Part shown: positions 52,240-61,319 of the stretch, piece after piece
How the letters are laid out: the number at the start of each line of letters is the position of its first letter
Numbering within the stretch: the first letter of the stretch is position 1
Source: Cupriavidus pampae
GTDB lineage: Bacteria; Pseudomonadota; Gammaproteobacteria; Burkholderiales; Burkholderiaceae
Direction of reading: 5' to 3'
DNA: 64,000 nt
Assembly: GCF_914271485.1 (NCBI RefSeq)
Contig: NZ_CAJZAG010000013.1
Location: 62,001-126,000 of the forward strand
Notes under the pieces: generated by a model
Told to the model about the DNA's origin: nothing
Database searches by the model: none
Seen by the model: the letters and a program-made list of their open reading frames with translations, nothing else
Program-made: the position numbers and the translations under genes

Positions 52240-53841
52240 ATGACCTCCTTCTGGGACTTCCCTTATCCGTCGCGCCGCGTGCCGGTGCTCGCCGACAACG
52301 TCGTGTCCACCTCGCAACCGCTGGCCGCCGCGGCCGGGCTGCGCATGCTCGCCAAAGGCGGCAACGCCGTGGACGCGGCGCTGGCCACCGCAATCGCGCT
52401 GACCGTGGTCGAGCCGTGCATGAACGGCATCGGCGGCGACGCGTTCGCACTGATCTGGGATGGCAAGAAGCTGCATGGCCTCAATGCCTCGGGCCGCGCG
52501 CCGCGCGCGTGGACACCCGAATCGTTCTCGCGCTACAGCGCGATGCCGAATCTCGGCTGGGATGCCGTGACCGTGCCCGGCGCGGTGTCCGGCTGGCGCA
52601 CCACGTGGGAGCGCTTTGGCTCGCTGCCGTTCGAAGACCTGTTCGAACCCGCGCTCGAATACGCGCGCAATGGCTACGTGGTGTCGCACACCGTGCATCG
52701 CCAGTGGCAGGCGCAGGTGCCCGTGCTGGAGAACCAGCCCGGTTACCGCGAGGCCTTCGCCCCGCGCGGCCGTGCCCCGCTGCCTGGCGAACGCTTCGTG
52801 GTACCGGGCCAGGCCGATACGCTCGAACGTATCGCGCGCACCAAGGGTGACGACTTCTATCACGGCGAGCTCGCCAAAAAAATCGCCGATCACGCGCGCG
52901 CCACCGGCGGCCGTCTCGACGAAGCCGATCTGGCCGCGCATCGCGCCGACTGGGTCGAGCCCATTTCCATGCGCTATCGCGACGTGACGCTGCACGAGAT
53001 CGGGCCGAATGGCCAGGGCATCGGCGCGCTGATGGCGCTCGGCATGCTCGAGCATTGGGACATCGGTGCCTCTGGCCGCGACAGCGCGCGCACCATGCAT
53101 TTGCAGATCGAGGCAATGAAGCTCGCGTTCGCGGACCTGCATGCGTACGTCGGCGATGCAGACGCCATGCGCGCGGCCGGCCGCGTAACGCCCGAAGCGC
53201 TGCTCGACCCGGCCTATCTGGCCGAACGCGCCAAGGCCATCGACCCCGACAAGGCCTCGTATCCTGGCCCGGGCAAACCGCATACCGGCGGCACCGTGTA
53301 CCTGACCGCCGCGGACCGCAACGGCATGATGGTGTCGTACATCCAGTCGAACTTCAAAGGCTTCGGCTCGGGCGTGGTGGTGCCGAATACCGGCATCGCG
53401 CTGCATAACCGTGGCTGGGGCTTCAACCTCACGCCGGGTCACGCCAATCAGGTGGCACCGGGCAAGCGACCGTTCCACACCATCATCCCGGGCTTCCTGA
53501 CGCGCAACGGCGCGCCGCTCGCTTCGTTCGGCGTGATGGGCGGCTCGATGCAGGCACAGGGCCACGTGCAGATGACCAGCCGCTTCGCGGACTTCGGCCA
53601 GAATCCGCAGGCCGCCAACGACGCACCGCGCTGGCGCGTGCTCGACGACAACATCGGCGTATCGGTAGAAACCCATGTGCCGCGTGAAACGCTGGAAGGC
53701 CTGCGCGCGCGCGGCCATTCGGTCGAGACGGCCGCGGCCGACAGCCTCGACTTCGGCGGTGCCCAACTGGCGATGAAGATGGAACACGGCTATGCCGCCG
53801 CGTCCGACTATCGCAAGGATGGCTATCCGGTCGGGTTCTAA
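52240..53841 (+). CDS. Gamma-glutamyltransferase family protein
   Basis: A 533-residue N-terminal-nucleophile hydrolase of the gamma-glutamyltransferase family, which cleaves gamma-glutamyl bonds such as in glutathione. Self-cleavage would occur at Thr352 in TGGTVYLTAAD, dividing large and small subunits. Other motifs are AAAGLRMLAKGGNAVDAALA, 'PNGQGIGALMALGMLE' and 'FGVMGGSMQAQGH'. No signal peptide is seen, unlike E. coli Ggt, which suggests a cytoplasmic or acylase-type enzyme. The ATG at 52240 precedes the conserved region. It lies 122 bases after the Bug gene. Confidence 0.9.
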   Translation: MTSFWDFPYPSRRVPVLADNVVSTSQPLAAAAGLRMLAKGGNAVDAALATAIALTVVEPCMNGIGGDAFALIWDGKKLHGLNASGRAPRAWTPESFSRYSAMPNLGWDAVTVPGAVSGWRTTWERFGSLPFEDLFEPALEYARNGYVVSHTVHRQWQAQVPVLENQPGYREAFAPRGRAPLPGERFVVPGQADTLERIARTKGDDFYHGELAKKIADHARATGGRLDEADLAAHRADWVEPISMRYRDVTLHEIGPNGQGIGALMALGMLEHWDIGASGRDSARTMHLQIEAMKLAFADLHAYVGDADAMRAAGRVTPEALLDPAYLAERAKAIDPDKASYPGPGKPHTGGTVYLTAADRNGMMVSYIQSNFKGFGSGVVVPNTGIALHNRGWGFNLTPGHANQVAPGKRPFHTIIPGFLTRNGAPLASFGVMGGSMQAQGHVQMTSRFADFGQNPQAANDAPRWRVLDDNIGVSVETHVPRETLEGLRARGHSVETAAADSLDFGGAQLAMKMEHGYAAASDYRKDGYPVGF

Positions 53842-53848
53842 AGGGGCT

Positions 53849-53882
53849 ACCGCGCTGCCGCTCAGCCGAGCGGCAGCGCGGT
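53849..53882. terminator. Long hairpin between convergent GGT and Lrp genes
   Basis: A perfect 14-base stem (ACCGCGCTGCCGCT / AGCGGCAGCGCGGT) with a CAGCCG loop. It overlaps the end of the Lrp gene and lacks a clear T tract, so it probably serves both genes weakly. Confidence 0.6.
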
Positions 53883-54332
53883 GCTGTACAACACCTGCTT
53901 GAGCGCAAAGCTCGAGCGGATATTCGACACGCCCGGAATCTTGGTGATGTGGTCGATGATCAAACGCTCCAGTGCCTCCACATCGGGCACGATCACACGC
54001 AGCAGATAGTCGGCGTCGCCCGACATCAGATAGCACTCCATTACCTGCGGCAGCGCCGCGACGCGCCGCTCGAACGCATCGAGCGTTTCGCGTCGCTGCT
54101 TGTCCAGCGAGATCTGGATAAACACCACCACCTTGAGTCCCAGCCGACGCGCATCCAGCAGCGTGACGCGCCGCGAGATCACGCCCTGCTTCTCGAGATT
54201 CTTCACGCGCGCGAGGCACGGTGACGGCGACAGGTTCACGCGGCTCGCCAGCTCCACGTTGGTCAGGCTGCCGTCGCGCTGCAGTTCGCCGAGAATCCGG
54301 ATGTCAGTGGCGTCGAGGTCGATGTCCAGCAT
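53862..54332 (-). CDS. Lrp/AsnC-family transcriptional regulator
   Basis: A 156-residue regulator. The helix-turn-helix (about 8-55, 'LDATDIRILGELQRDGSLTNVELASRVNLSPSPCLARVK') is followed by the RAM ligand-binding domain ('LDAFERRVAALPQVMECYLMSGDADYLLRVIVPDVEALERLI'). These proteins sense amino acids and often control neighbouring transport or catabolic genes. It is divergent from the EamA permease gene, 160 bases away, which is a typical target. The ligand is unknown. Confidence 0.93.
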   Translation of the reverse strand: MLDIDLDATDIRILGELQRDGSLTNVELASRVNLSPSPCLARVKNLEKQGVISRRVTLLDARRLGLKVVVFIQISLDKQRRETLDAFERRVAALPQVMECYLMSGDADYLLRVIVPDVEALERLIIDHITKIPGVSNIRSSFALKQVLYSTALPLG

Positions 54333-54492
54333 GTTGCGCTTCCGAAATGGGGTTGATCGGCATTCTATGCTGGAATCGCGGTTTTATGCGGCCCAATGCG
54401 GTCAATGCTGCGGTGCAAGGAACCATAGACTCTAGCTACGGGATTTCCCCTAGCGATGCCTTCACCAAGCACCATCGATCCGGAGCCGCATC

Positions 54493-55416
54493 ATGTCCGC
54501 CCCCATCGCCTCCGCCGCTGCCGGCGCGGGTATCCGCAAGTTTCTGCCGCTGATTGGCGCCGTTATCGTCTGGGGTGGCAACTGGCCCGTGATGAAGTAC
54601 GGGCTCTCGCACGTCAGCCCGCTGTGGTTCGCCACGGTGCGTTTCGGTTCGGCGGCGCTGCTGAGTGTGCTGGTGTTGGGGGCGCTCGGACGACTGCGCA
54701 TGCCGACGCGTGCCGAATGGCCGCTGGTGCTTGGTGTGGGTCTGCTGCAGATGGCAGCCTTCACGGCGCTGGCACTGTGGGCATTGCAGTACGTCGCCCC
54801 CGGCCGCGCATCGGTGGTGGCCTATGCCACCGCGATCTGGGTCATCCCGCTGGCCTCGCTGGTGCTCGGCGAACGGCCATCACGGATGCAATGGGTGTCC
54901 ACGGCGCTCAGCTATGCGGGCATCGCGGTGATCGTACTGCCGGCCGTCACGCATTGGGAATTGCATACCATCGTCGGGCTCGCAATGCTGCTCGGCGCAT
55001 CACTGGCGTGGGCCGTCAGCATCATCCAGTTGCGCGCGCATCGCAACGTTCGCCTCGGTGCCGACATGATTCCATGGCAGACGGCGATCGCCACGGTACC
55101 GCTGCTGCTGCTCGCCCTGTTGCGCGATGGCATGCCCGAACTCAGCGCGTTCGTCGATATCTGGCCGGCCATCGCCTACACCGGCCCGCTCGCCACCGCG
55201 CTGACCTTTATCCTCGTGCTCAATATCACGCAGACGCTGCCGCCCGCCGCTACCTCGATCGCGATGCTTGGCGTGCCCGTGATCGGCCTCATGGTCTCGG
55301 CCGCGGTCTGGCATGAGCGCCTCTCGGGCGACCTGTCGATCGGCCTCGCGTTGATCGCGCTCGGCGTGGTCACGACCGCGCTGGCACCACGCTTCGAGCG
55401 CGCGTTGCGGGCCTGA
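54493..55416 (+). CDS. EamA/DMT-family permease
   Basis: A 307-residue membrane protein with about ten helices in two EamA repeats ('LIGAVIVWGGNWPVMKYGLSHVSPLWFA' and 'LAMLLGASLAWAVSIIQLRA'). Members export amino acids or related metabolites. The divergent Lrp regulator suggests amino-acid-responsive expression. The ATG at 54493 follows a GGAGCC region. It is convergent with the lectin-hydrolase gene. Confidence 0.9.
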   Translation: MSAPIASAAAGAGIRKFLPLIGAVIVWGGNWPVMKYGLSHVSPLWFATVRFGSAALLSVLVLGALGRLRMPTRAEWPLVLGVGLLQMAAFTALALWALQYVAPGRASVVAYATAIWVIPLASLVLGERPSRMQWVSTALSYAGIAVIVLPAVTHWELHTIVGLAMLLGASLAWAVSIIQLRAHRNVRLGADMIPWQTAIATVPLLLLALLRDGMPELSAFVDIWPAIAYTGPLATALTFILVLNITQTLPPAATSIAMLGVPVIGLMVSAAVWHERLSGDLSIGLALIALGVVTTALAPRFERALRA

Positions 55417-55443
55417 GGCACTCATGCGCCTGTAGCGAGGCGC

Positions 55444-57042
55444 TTACCGGCAGCAGGTCCCCGTGTACCAGACCGGCGTGCCGGCCACGTTGTAGATGAC
55501 CATATTCCCGTCGTTCTGCACGTAGAGATACGAGCCCGGTTGTCCCGACGTATTGCTCTGCCACACCGTGCGGCCGCTTGGATCGAACGCCACCAGATTG
55601 CCATCGCTCTGCAACAGCACCTGCACCGCGTTGGCCGTGACGGTGCCGGTCGACCAGATCGGCGTGCTGGGGCCGTCGTACAACACCAGATTGCCGTCCA
55701 TTTGCATGTTCAGCGTAAAGCGTCCATCGCACGACACCAGCGTTTGGCCCCTCGTGAGCCCCATGCCCGGCGCGAACTGACCGCATTGCGTGGGTGCCTT
55801 GACAGGCGGCAGCGTATTGCCATTGAACTGCGTGAGATCGATGGCATTGGCAATCGCCTGCAACCCGGCCGTGTTCGGATGCAGATGGTCGCCGCTATCG
55901 AAGTCCGCGCGCAGCCTGGTCGGATTGGCCGGGTCATGCACGGCGGCATCTTGATCGACGATCGCGTCGCAGCCGCTGGTCGCGCCGCGAATGAAGCTGT
56001 TCACCTGCTGGCGAATGGTCTCCTGGGCTGCGGTCCACGCCGAGTACTTCTCGTACGGCGTGAGCGTGGAGCACAACACCTTGAGCCCCCCGTCATGCGC
56101 CTCGCGCACGATCTGCTGCAGTCCACCGGTCAGTTGCGCGGTCGAGGGTGGCGGCGTATGCGACGTCAGGTCATTGATCGGATCGTCGGAAATGATCACC
56201 CACTTGACGCCGGGTCGCTGCACCACGTCGCGCTGGAAGCGCGACACGCCCGCATTGCCGGAGCCGTCCGCCAGCAACTGGTTGCCAGTGATGCCGGTGT
56301 TGACCACGCCGATGGTCTTGCCGGCCTGCGCCAGACGCACCGCGAGGTCATTGGGCCAACGCGTGTTCGTATTCGCGGCAGAGGCCAGACCGTCCGTGAT
56401 CGATGCACCAAAGGTCGCAATGGCACCGGTGGCCGAGGCGTTCTGCACATCGAGCCCGCTGACGAAGAAGTAGGTCTGCCCCGCCACCGGGTTGGTCTTG
56501 ACGTTGGGCATGCTGAGGCTGCCGCTCACGTTGCCCGTCGATACGTAGTAGTCCTGCAGCGCAAAGCTGTGGCCGGCAGTGTCCGGCACCGAAGCGCCGG
56601 GCAGGTACACGCTGATGGCGACATCGGCGAGCGCGGGGATGGTCATGCTGACCGCATCGCTGATCACCTCCTGGCCCGGCGGCACGGTCACCGTGTTCAC
56701 ACCGTTGAAGGTCAGCGCGCGGTCGGTCCCGCTCGCGATGGTCGAGCCATTGGCGCGCAGCGCGATATGGGCGGCACCGATCACGAGCGGCTGCGTACTG
56801 TACAGATTCGAGAGATGCACGCGCGCGGCGGTCCCGCCAATACTCGTATGCAGGATCTGCCGGATCGTCTGGTTGTTGAAGCCCGGATTGTCGAGGCGCT
56901 GCGTGGCCACGCCCCAGGTACCGACCCACGAGGGGGCCGGATCGGCAGCGTGCGCGCCATGTCCGTGAATGGCAGCCGCCAGAGGCAGCACCAGCCCGAT
57001 GCCGCGTAATGTGCGAACGAGGTTGTCAGCGAGATTCGTCAC
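55444..57042 (-). CDS. Secreted SGNH/GDSL-type hydrolase with C-terminal bulb-type lectin domain
   Basis: A 532-residue exported protein. A signal peptide (about 1-33) is followed by a beta-rich domain and an SGNH hydrolase domain (about 195-400) with nucleophile Ser214 (FGASITDG), Asn290 (PIND) and the DxxH pair Asp385/His388 (GDHLHPN). A C-terminal bulb-type (mannose-binding) lectin domain (about 420-530) has three QxDxNxVxY-type motifs: QMDGNLVLY, QSDGNLVAF and QNDGNMVIY. It likely hydrolyses esters or deacetylates polysaccharide at a sugar-bound location. The start is GTG at 57042, with an AAGGACAAC site. The fusion is unusual. Confidence 0.85.
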   Translation of the reverse strand: MTNLADNLVRTLRGIGLVLPLAAAIHGHGAHAADPAPSWVGTWGVATQRLDNPGFNNQTIRQILHTSIGGTAARVHLSNLYSTQPLVIGAAHIALRANGSTIASGTDRALTFNGVNTVTVPPGQEVISDAVSMTIPALADVAISVYLPGASVPDTAGHSFALQDYYVSTGNVSGSLSMPNVKTNPVAGQTYFFVSGLDVQNASATGAIATFGASITDGLASAANTNTRWPNDLAVRLAQAGKTIGVVNTGITGNQLLADGSGNAGVSRFQRDVVQRPGVKWVIISDDPINDLTSHTPPPSTAQLTGGLQQIVREAHDGGLKVLCSTLTPYEKYSAWTAAQETIRQQVNSFIRGATSGCDAIVDQDAAVHDPANPTRLRADFDSGDHLHPNTAGLQAIANAIDLTQFNGNTLPPVKAPTQCGQFAPGMGLTRGQTLVSCDGRFTLNMQMDGNLVLYDGPSTPIWSTGTVTANAVQVLLQSDGNLVAFDPSGRTVWQSNTSGQPGSYLYVQNDGNMVIYNVAGTPVWYTGTCCR

Positions 57043-57130
57043 CGTTGTTGTCCTTGTAGATGGGAACGTGCGCCCCGGCCTGGCCGGAGCGCGCTAACGG
57101 TAAGCGAATTCGATACACGCGGGAGCCCGC

Positions 57131-57150
57131 GATACGTTCCGATACGTTCC
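57131..57150. repeat. Tandem 10-bp direct repeat GATACGTTCC
   Basis: Two exact copies lie side by side upstream of the lectin-hydrolase gene (start at 57042). They could be a regulator site. Nothing else is visible in the 190-base gap. Confidence 0.5.
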
Positions 57151-57233
57151 TGACGTGCGAAAGCCCGTCGAATCGTGCCAAGTGAAAGCGCGATGTGGGT
57201 CTCGGCCCGGAACCTTTGCTGCCAGTCCTACTG

Positions 57234-59042
57234 CTAAGGCCGGTTGGACACCACGACGCGCTTGTAGTCGCGCGCCACCACATACATCGGCATCTTGCCC
57301 GCCAGCTGTTGATAGGTGTCGGGCGACATCACCGCGAGCGCGGGGCCGTCATCGTTCCAGGCGGCCTCGAACGCGGCAAGCGTCGGCATCCAGCGCGAGG
57401 GCTCCACCGACACGCCAAAGCCAAGTTCATCGGCTTCCGCCACCATGGTGAGCGGATGGCGCACGTAGAACGGTAGCGTATGGTCGAGCGTGCGCACGCC
57501 ATACAGGGGCATTTCCGGCGTGAGCTTGCGTGCCACGACTGGCGCGATATCGGCGCCGGACAGCGGACGCCCGACCGTGTCATAACCGAGCAGCGCAACG
57601 GTAAAAGCCACGTACATGGCAAGCCCGTACGTGACCATGCTCGCGGTCAGCCGCTCACGCGCGGCGAGCCAGCGAGCGAGCACGACGCCCGCGAACATCA
57701 GCGCGAACGTGATCGCCACCCAGATCGCATACGTGCGATAGAACAGATTCGGAATATTGTTGGCGGTCAGCGAGCCGACGATCGGGCTCGCCATCAGGCA
57801 GAGCGCGGCAATCGCGCCGGCCACCGTCAGCTGGCGCCGCCATGCGCGCGCGTCCATGCGATCGAGCACCACGGCCGCAAGAATGGCCAGCGCTGGCACC
57901 ACCGGCACGATATAGCCGGGCAGCTTCGAGCGCGAGATGCTGAAGAATACGAAGATGGCAATCGCCCAGACACCGGCAAGAAGTAGCGGGCGGAACGAAT
58001 GGGGACGAGCCGAATTGGGACGAACCGAATGGGGACCAACCGATTGCGGGCCTGCCGTTTGAAACGACGTGCCCGTCGGGCCGGACCTCAACGCCCGCCA
58101 CATGCGCGGAAACAGCCCCGCCCACGGCAGCATGCCGCCGACGATCAGCGGCACGAAATACAGCAGCGGCCCCGAGCGCGAGTGCACATTCGACGTATAG
58201 CGCTCCCAGTGCTCGTGGATAAAGAAGAAATGCAGAAATTCCGGGTTGCGCCGCGCGATCAGCCAGAACCACGGCACGGTGACGAGCAGTAGCACACACA
58301 AACCCGCGCCCCAGTGCAGCCGGCGCCAGAGTGTGCCATCGCGCGCCACCAGCGAGTAGCACACCAGCACGAGGCCCGGCAGCGCAATGCCGACCAGGCC
58401 CTTGGTCAGCACGGCCACACCCATGGTCGCCCAGCACGCCAGCATCCAGCGGCGGCGTTCCGCGACCGTCGCATCAGGATGCATCGCCATCAGCATGGTG
58501 GCCAGCGTGCAGGACATCGCGCCGGCCAGTGTCATATCCAGCGTGTTGAAATGCGCGGCCGTGCTCCACATCGGCGCGCCCAATAACACGATGGCCGCCA
58601 GCCAGCCCGCGCGCGCGCCAAACCAGCGCCACGTGGCCAGCATCGTCATGCCAATGCCGAGCAGACCCGACAACGCCACGCACAGCCGCGCCTGCCACTC
58701 ACCCACGCCAAACATGGCATAGGCCACCGCCGTGACCCACATGTGGAACGGTGGTTTCTCGAAGTACTTGAGCGCGTTATAGCGTATTGTGACCCAATCG
58801 CCAGTGGCCAGCATCTCGCGCGAGATCTCGGCGTAACGGCCTTCGTCGGGACCGATCAGATGGCGCATGGCCAGCGTGCCGAACCACACCACGAGCACCG
58901 CCGCCACCGCCGTGGCGATCCACCACAGGGTGCGCCGATCGACGCGCTCCCACGGCCGCGCGGCCGGAACCGACAGCGGGACGGGGTGCGACAGCAGATC
59001 GGCTGACTGGGCCGGGTCCGAAGTTGATGCCGGATGCGCCAT
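57234..59042 (-). CDS. ArnT-like glycosyltransferase family 39 (lipid A aminoarabinose transferase-like)
   Basis: A 602-residue inner-membrane glycosyltransferase of family GT-39/PMT type with about 12 helices. Early motifs 'GPDEGRYAEISREMLATGDWVTIRYNALKYFEKPPFHMWV' (spread over 85-125) match ArnT, with the first-loop Asp/Glu residues needed for catalysis. ArnT transfers 4-amino-arabinose from undecaprenyl phosphate to lipid A and gives polymyxin resistance. A 15-bp coding minisatellite (57996-58055) encodes four degenerate 5-residue units in a loop. No other arn genes are adjacent, so the donor sugar is unproven. It is divergent from a PmrA-like regulator. Confidence 0.85.
   Translation of the reverse strand: MAHPASTSDPAQSADLLSHPVPLSVPAARPWERVDRRTLWWIATAVAAVLVVWFGTLAMRHLIGPDEGRYAEISREMLATGDWVTIRYNALKYFEKPPFHMWVTAVAYAMFGVGEWQARLCVALSGLLGIGMTMLATWRWFGARAGWLAAIVLLGAPMWSTAAHFNTLDMTLAGAMSCTLATMLMAMHPDATVAERRRWMLACWATMGVAVLTKGLVGIALPGLVLVCYSLVARDGTLWRRLHWGAGLCVLLLVTVPWFWLIARRNPEFLHFFFIHEHWERYTSNVHSRSGPLLYFVPLIVGGMLPWAGLFPRMWRALRSGPTGTSFQTAGPQSVGPHSVRPNSARPHSFRPLLLAGVWAIAIFVFFSISRSKLPGYIVPVVPALAILAAVVLDRMDARAWRRQLTVAGAIAALCLMASPIVGSLTANNIPNLFYRTYAIWVAITFALMFAGVVLARWLAARERLTASMVTYGLAMYVAFTVALLGYDTVGRPLSGADIAPVVARKLTPEMPLYGVRTLDHTLPFYVRHPLTMVAEADELGFGVSVEPSRWMPTLAAFEAAWNDDGPALAVMSPDTYQQLAGKMPMYVVARDYKRVVVSNRP
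57996..58055. repeat. Coding 15-bp minisatellite in the ArnT-like gene
   Basis: Four imperfect 15-base units begin CGAATGGGGAC / CGAATTGGGAC / CGAATGGGGAC / CGATTGCGGGC. They encode (R/G)P(Q/H/N)S(V/A/F) repeats in a loop of the protein. Slipped-strand changes would alter length by 5 residues without a frameshift. Confidence 0.8.
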
Positions 59043-59203
59043 GAAAATGCTCGTAGAGGCATCCGCTTGCGATGTGCGTGCGCACGGATGCGATGATTGC
59101 GAGAGCGCAGCATAGGAGCCTAACCTTAGCGACACATTAAGCGCGATCAAACTGGTAGGCTTACATCCGTTTGAAGTTGCAGTTCCTTACATTTATTGGA
59201 GAA

Positions 59204-59884
59204 ATGAGAATCCTCATCGTCGAAGACGACCCCATGCTCGGGGACGGCCTGCAACGCGGTCTGAAACTGACCGGGCATGTCGTCGACTGGTTCAGCACCG
59301 CGGCCGCCGCCGACCACGCGGTCGGGGTCATGGAGTACGACGCCATCGTGCTGGACCTCGGGCTCGACGAGGATGACGGCGGCACGCTGCTGGCGCGCTG
59401 GCGTGCCAGCCACCGGACGACGCCCGTCATCGTGCTGACCGCGCGCGATGCGGTGGAGAGCCGCATCGATCTGCTCGACACCGGCGCCGACGACTACCTC
59501 GTCAAGCCCGTGTCGATCGACGAACTGGCGGCGCGCCTGCGCGCGGTCACACGGCGCGCGGCCGGCCAGGCGGAACCGGTCTGGCGGCACGGCCCGCTCG
59601 AGTTCCACCCGGCCTCGCGCCAGGCCACCTGGAACGGTGAGCCCATCGAGTTGACTAGCCGCGAAGCGTTGCTGCTCGAACTGCTGCTGGCCCATCCCAA
59701 TCGCGTGCTGACGCGCGACTTCCTGCGCGACAAGCTCTACGCCTGGGACAAGTCCGCGGAGAGCAATACGCTCGAGGTCCATATCCACCATCTGCGCCGC
59801 AAGCTACATCCCGCCATCGTGCGCACGCTGCGCGGGGCCGGCTATTCACTGGGCTCGCTCGAGGCGATCGGGGCCGACGCATGA
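59204..59884 (+). CDS. OmpR/PmrA-type response regulator
   Basis: A 226-residue response regulator. The receiver domain (1-~118) has acidic residues DD at 8-9, phospho-acceptor Asp51 in IVLDLGL, Thr in VLTARD and Lys in YLVKP. The DNA-binding winged helix follows (about 130-215, 'LTSREALLLELLLAHPNRVLTRDFLRDKLY', 'NTLEVHIHHLRRKL'). It resembles PmrA/QseB. The ATG at 59204 follows a TTGGAGAA site. Its stop overlaps the kinase start (ATGA). It is divergent from the ArnT-like gene, so control of lipid A modification is a reasonable inference. Confidence 0.92.
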   Translation: MRILIVEDDPMLGDGLQRGLKLTGHVVDWFSTAAAADHAVGVMEYDAIVLDLGLDEDDGGTLLARWRASHRTTPVIVLTARDAVESRIDLLDTGADDYLVKPVSIDELAARLRAVTRRAAGQAEPVWRHGPLEFHPASRQATWNGEPIELTSREALLLELLLAHPNRVLTRDFLRDKLYAWDKSAESNTLEVHIHHLRRKLHPAIVRTLRGAGYSLGSLEAIGADA

Positions 59885-61302
59885 CGCTGCAGCGCCGGCT
59901 GATTCTGTCGGTAATGCTTGCGGCGACGCTCGCCTGGGTGCTGACTAGCGCGATCATCTACGTCAGCGCGCGCGACGAGATCAACGAGCTCTACGACACC
60001 GACATGGTGCGCATGGCGCAGCAGATGCAGGCCGTGCTGCCGATCGTCAATATCGAGGCGCTGCCGCGCCCCGCGCCACCCTCCCCGACGCCCGGCGACG
60101 AAGACCTTGGCGACCTCGGCAGTGCGGGCCTCGGCGAACTCGCCATCGCGGCATGGCGGCCTGGTGGCGAGCCGCTGCATATCGACCCCGACGGCGATCG
60201 CCTGCCGCGCGCGCCAAACGTGAAGGGCTTTACCGAGGCCACCATCGATGGCGTGCTCTGGCGGCTGTACTACCTCAACGACGGCACGGTCGGCTGGCGC
60301 GTGTGCGTGGGGCAGGTGCTCGCCGAACGCGAGGAACTGATCTTCACGTATATCCAGGCGCAGGTGCTGCCGTGGGTGTTGGGCATACCGTTGCTCACGC
60401 TGCTGCTGGTATGGGCCGTGCGACGCGCGCTGCTGCCAGTGCGCACACTGTCGTCGCAACTGGCCACGCGCGCGCCTGACGATCCGACTCCGCTCGACAT
60501 GTCGCCAGTGCCGGGCGAACTGGTGCCGCTGGTCGCGGCGATGAACCAGCTGCTCTCGCGCGTCACCGCGCTGCTCGAGCACGAGCGACGGCTGACTGCC
60601 GACGCCGCGCACGAACTACGCACGCCGCTCGCTGCGCTCAAGGCGCAATGGGACGTCGCGCGCCGCTCGCCCGACGATGCCGAGCGGACGCAGGCCAGCA
60701 CCAAGGTCGAAGCAGGCATCGATCGACTGACGCGGCTTGTGAATCAGTTGCTGACCTTGAGCCGGCTCGAGGAGACGACGCAATTGAGCGTGGCGCCGGG
60801 CCATGCACTGCCGGCGCGCTGGCCCGAGATCGCCAATCAGGCGCTCTCGGACTGTCTGGCGCTGGCGGGCAGCCGCGATGTCGACGTCGAGCTGACGTGG
60901 CCGACCGAGCCTGCGGCGCCGTTGCCCGTGATCGGAGACCCCGCGCTGCTCGGTATCATGCTGCGCAATCTGCTCGATAACGCGATGCGCTACAGCCCGC
61001 CCCATACGCTCGTGACGGTCGCGTTTCTGCCGGACCGTATCGAAGTCATGGACCATGGGCCCGGGGTATCTGCCGAGATCCTGCCGCGCCTCGGCGATCG
61101 GTTCTTCCGCGAGGCGGGACGACGCGAGCAAGGCACCGGCCTCGGCATCTCGATCGCGCGACGCGTGGCCGCGCTGCATGGCCTGCGCATCGAGTTCGCC
61201 AATCGTCGGGCGCTGGGCCGGGGACCGACCGGACTGATTGCCACGGTGCGCGGCGACGAGGCGACCCAACCTCGCGCTCAGCCTCGTCCACGTTCAGGTT
61301 GA
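59881..61302 (+). CDS. PmrB/QseC-like sensor histidine kinase
   Basis: A 473-residue two-membrane-helix sensor kinase. TM1 (about 8-28), a periplasmic sensing domain with acidic and Pro-rich segments (about 30-155), and TM2 (about 162-182) come first. Next are the HisKA domain with His244 in DAAHELRTP, and the ATPase domain with N-box LLRNLLDNAMRYS, G1 VMDHGPGVS and G2 GTGLGISIA. It pairs with the preceding regulator (4-base overlap). Its stop overlaps a possible TTG start of the next lipoprotein, so that gene may be part of the operon. Confidence 0.93.
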   Translation: MTLQRRLILSVMLAATLAWVLTSAIIYVSARDEINELYDTDMVRMAQQMQAVLPIVNIEALPRPAPPSPTPGDEDLGDLGSAGLGELAIAAWRPGGEPLHIDPDGDRLPRAPNVKGFTEATIDGVLWRLYYLNDGTVGWRVCVGQVLAEREELIFTYIQAQVLPWVLGIPLLTLLLVWAVRRALLPVRTLSSQLATRAPDDPTPLDMSPVPGELVPLVAAMNQLLSRVTALLEHERRLTADAAHELRTPLAALKAQWDVARRSPDDAERTQASTKVEAGIDRLTRLVNQLLTLSRLEETTQLSVAPGHALPARWPEIANQALSDCLALAGSRDVDVELTWPTEPAAPLPVIGDPALLGIMLRNLLDNAMRYSPPHTLVTVAFLPDRIEVMDHGPGVSAEILPRLGDRFFREAGRREQGTGLGISIARRVAALHGLRIEFANRRALGRGPTGLIATVRGDEATQPRAQPRPRSG

Positions 61303-61319
61303 GCGAGGTGAACAGCGGC

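Noticed and set aside
57103..57150. ECF-type (GGAAC) promoter upstream of the lectin-hydrolase gene
   Set aside because: GGAAC appears in the repeated GATACGTTCC read on the minus strand, but no matching -10 element at proper spacing was found.
59101..59203. PmrA box between the ArnT-like and regulator genes
   Set aside because: CCTTAGCGACACATTAAG and two CTTACAT copies are present, but the spacing does not fit the usual tandem CTTAA half-sites, so I do not list a confident site.
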